The notes under the pieces: model-generated
Databases searched by the model: none
Seen by the model: only the letters and a program-made list of their open reading frames with translations
What the model was told of the DNA's origin: nothing
Position numbers and translations under genes: made by a program
DNA from: an uncultured Naasia sp.
GTDB lineage: Bacteria; Actinomycetota; Actinomycetes; Actinomycetales; Microbacteriaceae
DNA: 64,000 nt
Assembly (NCBI GenBank): GCA_913778905.1
Contig: CAJYYA010000016.1
Location: 124,001 to 188,000, forward strand
Reading direction: 5' to 3'
Part shown: positions 59,623 to 64,000 of the stretch, piece by piece
How positions within the stretch are numbered: position 1 is the first letter of the stretch
Layout: the number at the start of each line of letters is the position of its first letter

Positions 59623-60681
59623 ATGACCGCTCACCCTTCGCATCGTCTCGCTGGCCGCATCGCAGCCGCAGCCACAGCCCTCGTCCTCTCCGTCGCCGCA
59701 CTCACCGGATGCGCATCCGCCGGCCCCGCCGCAGCCGAGAAGAACCCCGCGTATACGACCCAGCCCACCGACAGCTTCCCGGTCACCATCGACACCAAGT
59801 TCGGACAGACGGTGATCGATGCCGAACCCCAGCGCGTCGTCGTCGTCGGCCTCACCGAGCAGGACATCCTGCTCGAGCTGGGCGTGGTCCCCGTCGCAAC
59901 GACCGAGTGGTACGGCGAGCAGCCCTACGCGGTCTGGCCCTGGGCGCAGAGCCTGCTCGGCGACGCTCAGCCCACGGTGCTCACCACGACCGACGGATTG
60001 GAGTTCGAGAAGATCGCATCGCTCCGACCCGACCTCATCGTCGCCGTCAACGCGGGACTGACGAACGAGAACTACACCAAGCTCGCCGCCATCGCCCCGA
60101 CCCTCGCGGGTCCTGAGGGCTCGCCGCTCTACTTCACCGACTGGCAGGAGCAGACGCGCCTGGTGTCCCGGGCGGTAGGCCGCTCGGCCGCGGGAGAAGC
60201 TCTCATCACAGGGGTCACCGAGGCATACGCGGAAGCCGCCGCGGCTCATCCCGAGTTCGCCGGCCTCACCGCCAGCTTCTCGCAGGGCCTCCCTTACGAC
60301 GGACACATCTACGTCTACCCCGACGGCATGAACACCGACTTCCTCACCGACCTCGGCTTCGTCATGACCCCCGACCTGGCCCAATACGCTGCCGAGCCGG
60401 GCCAGCAGGCCCGCATCTCGGGCGAGAACATGGGCCTCATCGACGCGGACGTCATCGTGTTCGCCACCGAGTCGGCCGACGCCATCCCGCAGCTCCTCGC
60501 ATTCGGCACGACCGCGAGCCTGTCCGCCGTGAAGAACGGCCGGACCGTCTACACCGATGCCGAACTGGCCGGGGCGATCTACTTCCTGACCCCGCTGAGC
60601 CAGAAGTACGTGATCGACAAGCTCGTCCCCCGCCTGGTCGAGGCCGTCGCCGGCACCGCCCCGCAGAGCGTCGAGGGCTGA
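59623..60681 (+). CDS. Iron-siderophore-binding lipoprotein
   Basis: A 352-residue receptor of the FecB/FhuD class. The ATG at 59623 follows a CAGAGAGA-type ribosome site and gives a lipoprotein signal (LTGC, Cys30). Seen: FPVTIDTKFGQTVIDAEPQRVVVVGLTEQDILLELGVVPVA and FEKIASLRPDLIVAVNAGL, the helical-backbone receptor pattern. The longer frame upstream runs into the promoter and iron box and is not used. First gene of an iron-controlled uptake operon with two FecCD permeases and an ATPase. Confidence 0.94.
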   Translation: MTAHPSHRLAGRIAAAATALVLSVAALTGCASAGPAAAEKNPAYTTQPTDSFPVTIDTKFGQTVIDAEPQRVVVVGLTEQDILLELGVVPVATTEWYGEQPYAVWPWAQSLLGDAQPTVLTTTDGLEFEKIASLRPDLIVAVNAGLTNENYTKLAAIAPTLAGPEGSPLYFTDWQEQTRLVSRAVGRSAAGEALITGVTEAYAEAAAAHPEFAGLTASFSQGLPYDGHIYVYPDGMNTDFLTDLGFVMTPDLAQYAAEPGQQARISGENMGLIDADVIVFATESADAIPQLLAFGTTASLSAVKNGRTVYTDAELAGAIYFLTPLSQKYVIDKLVPRLVEAVAGTAPQSVEG

Positions 60682-60689
60682 CGAGCCAC

Positions 60690-61715
60690 GTGACTCTCGA
60701 GAAGACGGCGCCCGTCGCCGTTCCGCCTCGTCGACGACGGGTCGGACCCATCGTCGCCCTCAGCGTTCTGCTGGGGGCGACGATCGCGAGCGTGATGATC
60801 GGCTCGAATCACGTCGATCCGCCCGACATCTGGCGCGCGCTGACGGCCTACGACGGATCGGCCACCGATCGGATCATCGTCGACCTGCGCATCCCCCGTA
60901 CGGCCGCGGTGATCGTGGTCGGCATCGGGGTGGGACTCGCGGGAGCGCTCATCCAGGCGCTGACCCGCAACCCTCTCGGAGACCCGGGCATCCTCGGGGT
61001 CAACGCGGGCGCATCCCTCTTCGTGACGGTCGGGGTCGCATTCGGGGCCGCGACACCGCTCGACTATCTCCCCCTGGCCTTTCTCGGTGCGCTCGTCGTG
61101 ATCGCCGCCGTGGGCATCATCGGATCCGCCGGCCGCGGCGGACCCGACCCGGTGCGGCTGACCCTCTCGGGCGCCGCGCTGAGCGCCGTCTTCCTCGGGA
61201 TCACGACGGGGCTGACGTTGCTCGACCCCGTCACCTTCGCGCACCTCCGCAGCTGGACGGCCGGCTCCGTCGTCGAGAGGGGCTGGGACGTCGTCCTCCC
61301 GGTCATCCCGTTCGTCGCCATCGGGGTGGCCATCGCCCTCGCGGCCTCTCGTTCGTTGACGATGCTGGGGCTCGGCGACGATCTCGCCCGGTCGCTCGGT
61401 ACCAGACCGGTGCTGGTACGCATCCTCTCGATCGCCGCGATCACGCTGCTCGCCGGGTCGGCGACCGCCGTCGCCGGGCCCATCGGATTCCTCGGACTCG
61501 CTGTCCCCCATGTCGCCAGATGGCTGGTCGGCCCCGATCAGAAACGGATCTTCGTCCTCACCATGGTGCTCGCGCCCGCCTTCCTCCTCCTCTCCGACAT
61601 CGTCGCGCGGGTCGTGCTGTGGCCTGCCGAGGTCCCGGTGGGCGTGGTAACGGCCTTCCTCGGAGCACCGGTCCTCATCGTGCTGGTACGCCGAGCGAGA
61701 GCGAGCACCCTGTGA
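60690..61715 (+). CDS. Iron-siderophore ABC transporter permease (FecCD-type)
   Basis: A 341-residue membrane subunit with about nine or ten helices. FecCD signatures: LRIPRTAAVIVVGIGVGLAGALIQALTRNPLGDPGILGVNAGAS and VAGPIGFLGLAVPHVARWLVG, followed by LLLSDIVARVVLWPAEVPVGVVTAFLGAPVLIVLVRR. The GTG starts eight bases after the receptor stop; the 3' end overlaps the second permease by four bases. It pairs with that protein to form the channel. Confidence 0.95.
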   Translation: MTLEKTAPVAVPPRRRRVGPIVALSVLLGATIASVMIGSNHVDPPDIWRALTAYDGSATDRIIVDLRIPRTAAVIVVGIGVGLAGALIQALTRNPLGDPGILGVNAGASLFVTVGVAFGAATPLDYLPLAFLGALVVIAAVGIIGSAGRGGPDPVRLTLSGAALSAVFLGITTGLTLLDPVTFAHLRSWTAGSVVERGWDVVLPVIPFVAIGVAIALAASRSLTMLGLGDDLARSLGTRPVLVRILSIAAITLLAGSATAVAGPIGFLGLAVPHVARWLVGPDQKRIFVLTMVLAPAFLLLSDIVARVVLWPAEVPVGVVTAFLGAPVLIVLVRRARASTL

Positions 61716-62758
61716 CGGACACAGCAGTGGCTCACTTCGTGCTGCGTGCCGGTGGCCTGTCGACGCGGGTGCAGCGGCGCTCTCTCACCGTCGGTGTCGT
61801 ACTCGCCGCGGTGACCGCCGCGCTGGCGGTCACCGCGCTCGGGCTCGGCGACCTGCGCCTGACCCCCGCCGAGGTCGTGACGGCGCTGCTCGACCCGAGC
61901 GGAGGGATCGAAGGCACGGTCGTCGTCGACTGGCGCCTCCCCCGAGTGCTCGGCGCGGTCGTGTTCGGCGCGGCGCTCGGGGTGAGCGGGGCCGTCTTCC
62001 AATCCCTCACCCGCAACCCTCTCGCGAGCCCCGACGTCATCGGACTCACATCCGGGTCGTATGCGGGCGGTCTCATCGCCATCATCCTCTTCGGGGCCGG
62101 GGCAGGCTCCCTTCCCGTCGCGGCGGGATCGATCGCGGGCGGTCTGGGCGCCGCGGCGCTCGTCTACGCTCTCGCCTACCGTCGCGGCATCCAGGGCTTC
62201 CGCCTCATCGTCGTCGGAATCGCCGTCTCGGCCGTATTCGCCGCGCTCAGCACCTACCTGCTTCTGCGTACCCGGGTGGAGATCGCGATGACAGCGTCGA
62301 TCTGGGGAACCGGATCCCTCACCTCTGTCGGATGGGCCCAGCTCGGCCCCGCCGTCGCGGTGATCGTCGCCTCCTCGCTCGTCCTGGCGCTCCTCGCCCG
62401 GCCGATGCGCCAACTCGAGCTCGGCGACGACAGCGCCCGAGCGCTCGGAACATCGGTGGAACGCTCCCGGCTGTCGCTCGTCGCCTTCGCCGTCGCCCTC
62501 ACAGCCGCGGTGACGGCGGTCGCGGGTCCCATCGCATTCGTCTCCCTCGCCGCTCCCCAGATCGCGCGCCGTCTGACCCGTTCCGCCGGAGTGCCGCTCG
62601 CGACGTCAGCCGTCGTCGGCGCAGCCGGCCTGCTCGGCTCCGACCTCGTCGCCCAACACGTCCTCCCGACGCCCCTCCCGGTCGGCGTCGTCACGGTCGT
62701 CGTGGGCGGCATCTACCTCGTCGGCCTCCTGATCCATGAAGCACGGAGACTCCCATGA
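61712..62758 (+). CDS. Iron-siderophore ABC transporter permease (FecCD-type)
   Basis: A 348-residue membrane subunit paralogous to the previous one. The GTG at 61712 overlaps the preceding stop by four bases; an earlier in-frame extension would overlap deep into the first permease. FecCD motifs: WRLPRVLGAVVFGAALGVSGAVFQSLTRNPLASPDVIGLTSGSYAGG and VAGPIAFVSLAAPQIARRLTRSAG. It overlaps the ATPase gene by four bases. Together with the first permease it moves the ferric siderophore across the membrane. Confidence 0.95.
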   Translation: MTDTAVAHFVLRAGGLSTRVQRRSLTVGVVLAAVTAALAVTALGLGDLRLTPAEVVTALLDPSGGIEGTVVVDWRLPRVLGAVVFGAALGVSGAVFQSLTRNPLASPDVIGLTSGSYAGGLIAIILFGAGAGSLPVAAGSIAGGLGAAALVYALAYRRGIQGFRLIVVGIAVSAVFAALSTYLLLRTRVEIAMTASIWGTGSLTSVGWAQLGPAVAVIVASSLVLALLARPMRQLELGDDSARALGTSVERSRLSLVAFAVALTAAVTAVAGPIAFVSLAAPQIARRLTRSAGVPLATSAVVGAAGLLGSDLVAQHVLPTPLPVGVVTVVVGGIYLVGLLIHEARRLP

Positions 62759-63561
62759 CCGCTTCCTCGCGACTCGTCGCGCACGACCTGACGGTGGCGT
62801 ACGAACGCCGGGTCATCTCGGAGAACCTCTCGGTGGAGATCCCAGACGGGTCCTTCACGGTCATCGTGGGCCCCAATGCATGCGGAAAGTCGACACTTCT
62901 CCGGGCGCTCTCGCGACTGCTCACCCCTCGCGCCGGAGAGGTGCTCCTCGACGGGCGGGCCCTCGCGACCTTGCGGCCGAAGGAGACGGCGCGGATCATC
63001 GGACTGCTTCCTCAGAGCTCGATCGCGCCGGACGGCATCACGGTCGCCGACCTCGTGGCGCGCGGGCGCTACCCGCATCAGGGACTCCTGCGCACATGGT
63101 CGCCGGACGACGAGGCCGCGGTGTCCCGAGCGATGGCGGCGACGGGCGTCGGCGACCTGTCCGGCCGGCCGGTCGACGAGCTGTCCGGCGGGCAGCGCCA
63201 GCGGGTGTGGATCGCGATGGTGCTCGCCCAGCAGACGCCCCTGCTGCTCCTCGACGAGCCGACCACGTTCCTCGACATCTCGCACCAGATCGACCTGATG
63301 GAGCTGCTCACCGATCTGCACGAGCAGGGCACCACTCTGGTCGCCTCGCTCCACGACCTCAATCAGGCGGCCCGATACGGCACTCACCTCATCGCCATGA
63401 AGGACGGCACGATCGTGGCGCAGGGCCGACCGGACGACATCCTCACCGCCGAACTGGTCGAGGAGGTGTTCGGCCTGCGCTGCGTCGTCGTGCCGGATCC
63501 GGTGACGGGCACTCCCCTCGTCTCCCCGGTCGGGCGCTCCCGGGAACGTCCACGTCGATGA
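62755..63561 (+). CDS. Iron-siderophore ABC transporter ATP-binding protein (FecE/FepC-type)
   Basis: A 268-residue ATPase. Walker A GPNACGKST (39-47), signature LSGGQRQRVWIAMVLAQQ, Walker B LLLLDEPTTFLDISHQIDLMELL and H-loop SLHDLNQAARYGTHLIAM are all typical of the siderophore group. Its ATG overlaps the stop of the second permease, and its stop overlaps the start of the next gene (ATGA), so the exporter-like gene downstream is in the same operon. Confidence 0.96.
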   Translation: MTASSRLVAHDLTVAYERRVISENLSVEIPDGSFTVIVGPNACGKSTLLRALSRLLTPRAGEVLLDGRALATLRPKETARIIGLLPQSSIAPDGITVADLVARGRYPHQGLLRTWSPDDEAAVSRAMAATGVGDLSGRPVDELSGGQRQRVWIAMVLAQQTPLLLLDEPTTFLDISHQIDLMELLTDLHEQGTTLVASLHDLNQAARYGTHLIAMKDGTIVAQGRPDDILTAELVEEVFGLRCVVVPDPVTGTPLVSPVGRSRERPRR

Positions 63562-64000
63562 GTCGACGCTTCCTGCACGTCCCCGACACTCCTCTCGACG
63601 CGGGTCCGATCCGTCTGGGCCCCGCGACGACCCCCGCCCGTCTCACCCTCTCCGTCATGGGCGCCGCACGCCGTTACACGATCCCGGCCACGGCGCTCGC
63701 CGTCACCCACCAGATCGGCGAGGCACTCGTGCCCGTCCTGGTCGGAGTCGCTATCGAGCGGGCCGTGTCGACCGGGGACCCCGCTCAGCTCGTCCTGTGG
63801 CTCGCCCTCCTCGCCGCCGACTTCGCGCTCCTGTCGTTCTCCTGGCGGTTCGGATCCCGGTTCGCCGAGCTCGGCCGACTCGTCGTGCAGCACCGTCTGC
63901 GCACCCTGGTCGCCGAACACCTCGTGCTGCGAGCGCCCGGCGGACGGCGTGCGTCGAATCAGCCGGGTGTCGCGCTCTCCCTCGCGACGGCCGATGTCAA
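63558..64000 (+). CDS. ABC exporter-type transporter, N-terminal part (cut by window end)
   Basis: The first 147 codons of a gene that continues beyond the window. It starts MSRRFLHVPDTPLDAGPIRL, and from about residue 33 shows the first membrane helices of a type IV ABC exporter (YTIPATALAVTHQIGEALVPVLVGVAIERAV, LVLWLALLAADFALLSFSWRFGSRFAELGRLVVQHRLR). The ATG overlaps the preceding ATPase stop by four bases. In actinobacterial siderophore loci, such exporters often handle siderophore export or intracellular release. Function and full domain set cannot be confirmed here. Confidence 0.85.
   Translation, partial: MSRRFLHVPDTPLDAGPIRLGPATTPARLTLSVMGAARRYTIPATALAVTHQIGEALVPVLVGVAIERAVSTGDPAQLVLWLALLAADFALLSFSWRFGSRFAELGRLVVQHRLRTLVAEHLVLRAPGGRRASNQPGVALSLATADV

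Overview
The window looks like chromosomal DNA of a high-GC Gram-positive actinobacterium, most likely a member of the Microbacteriaceae such as Microbacterium. This is inferred from the very high GC content, the many GTG starts, sugar ABC importers without their own ATPases, LAATG/LPATG sortase-type signals, a DtxR-type iron box, and intergenic repeats built on GATACGCTCCGCTACTCG. I saw no rRNA, tRNA, CRISPR array, insertion sequence or prophage. The left two thirds is dominated by carbohydrate uptake.

Layout. 1-7.3 kb: repeats, then a sugar regulon (two permeases, binding lipoprotein, LacI-type regulator) divergent from a debranching-enzyme-like glycosidase. 7.3-13.3 kb: a second regulon (binding protein, two permeases, GH13 glucosidase) divergent from its LacI regulator. 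13.5-20.3 kb: a third (LacI regulator divergent from binding protein, two permeases, GH3 beta-glucosidase). 20.4-26.9 kb: PhzF-like protein, BenE-type carrier, flavin disulfide oxidoreductase, AI-2E-type membrane protein and unknowns. 27.1-33.3 kb: an L-arabinose-type system (araD, ChvE-like binding protein, MmsA, MmsB, LacI regulator). 33.4-36.2 kb: cystathionine beta-synthase and metB, preceded by a tiny polycysteine leader ORF. 36.2-40.8 kb: TetR regulator, membrane protein, glycosyltransferase and ABC exporter. 41-45 kb: a fourth sugar importer with its binding protein in a separate convergent gene. 45-50 kb: a kinase-like protein, small proteins, ribosomal proteins L10 and L7/L12, and a secreted M1 aminopeptidase. 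50.4-55.1 kb: an NMT1/THI5-type importer with an adenine/adenosine-deaminase-like enzyme. 55.3-58.7 kb: a sortase-type surface protein, a GntR remnant, an EamA transporter/MarR regulator pair and a TM2 protein. 58.7-64 kb: an AraC regulator divergent from an iron-siderophore uptake operon that runs off the window into an ABC exporter gene.

How it works together. Each sugar regulon pairs a lipoprotein receptor and two permeases with a local LacI repressor, and usually with an intracellular glycosidase that breaks down the imported oligosaccharide. Palindromic operators lie between the divergent genes. None of the CUT1 importers has an ATPase here, so a shared MsiK-like ATPase elsewhere is expected.

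The most notable findings are the polycysteine leader ORF before the transsulfuration operon (36101-36136), an N-terminal LPATG sorting-signal-like segment on the M1 peptidase, a deaminase lacking the usual HxGE glutamate, a terminator-like attenuator in the L10 leader, an 18-codon ORF coupled to araD, and recurring TANNNT-N6/7-start arrangements that suggest leaderless mRNAs. Several kinds of intergenic inverted repeats sit mainly at convergent gene ends.
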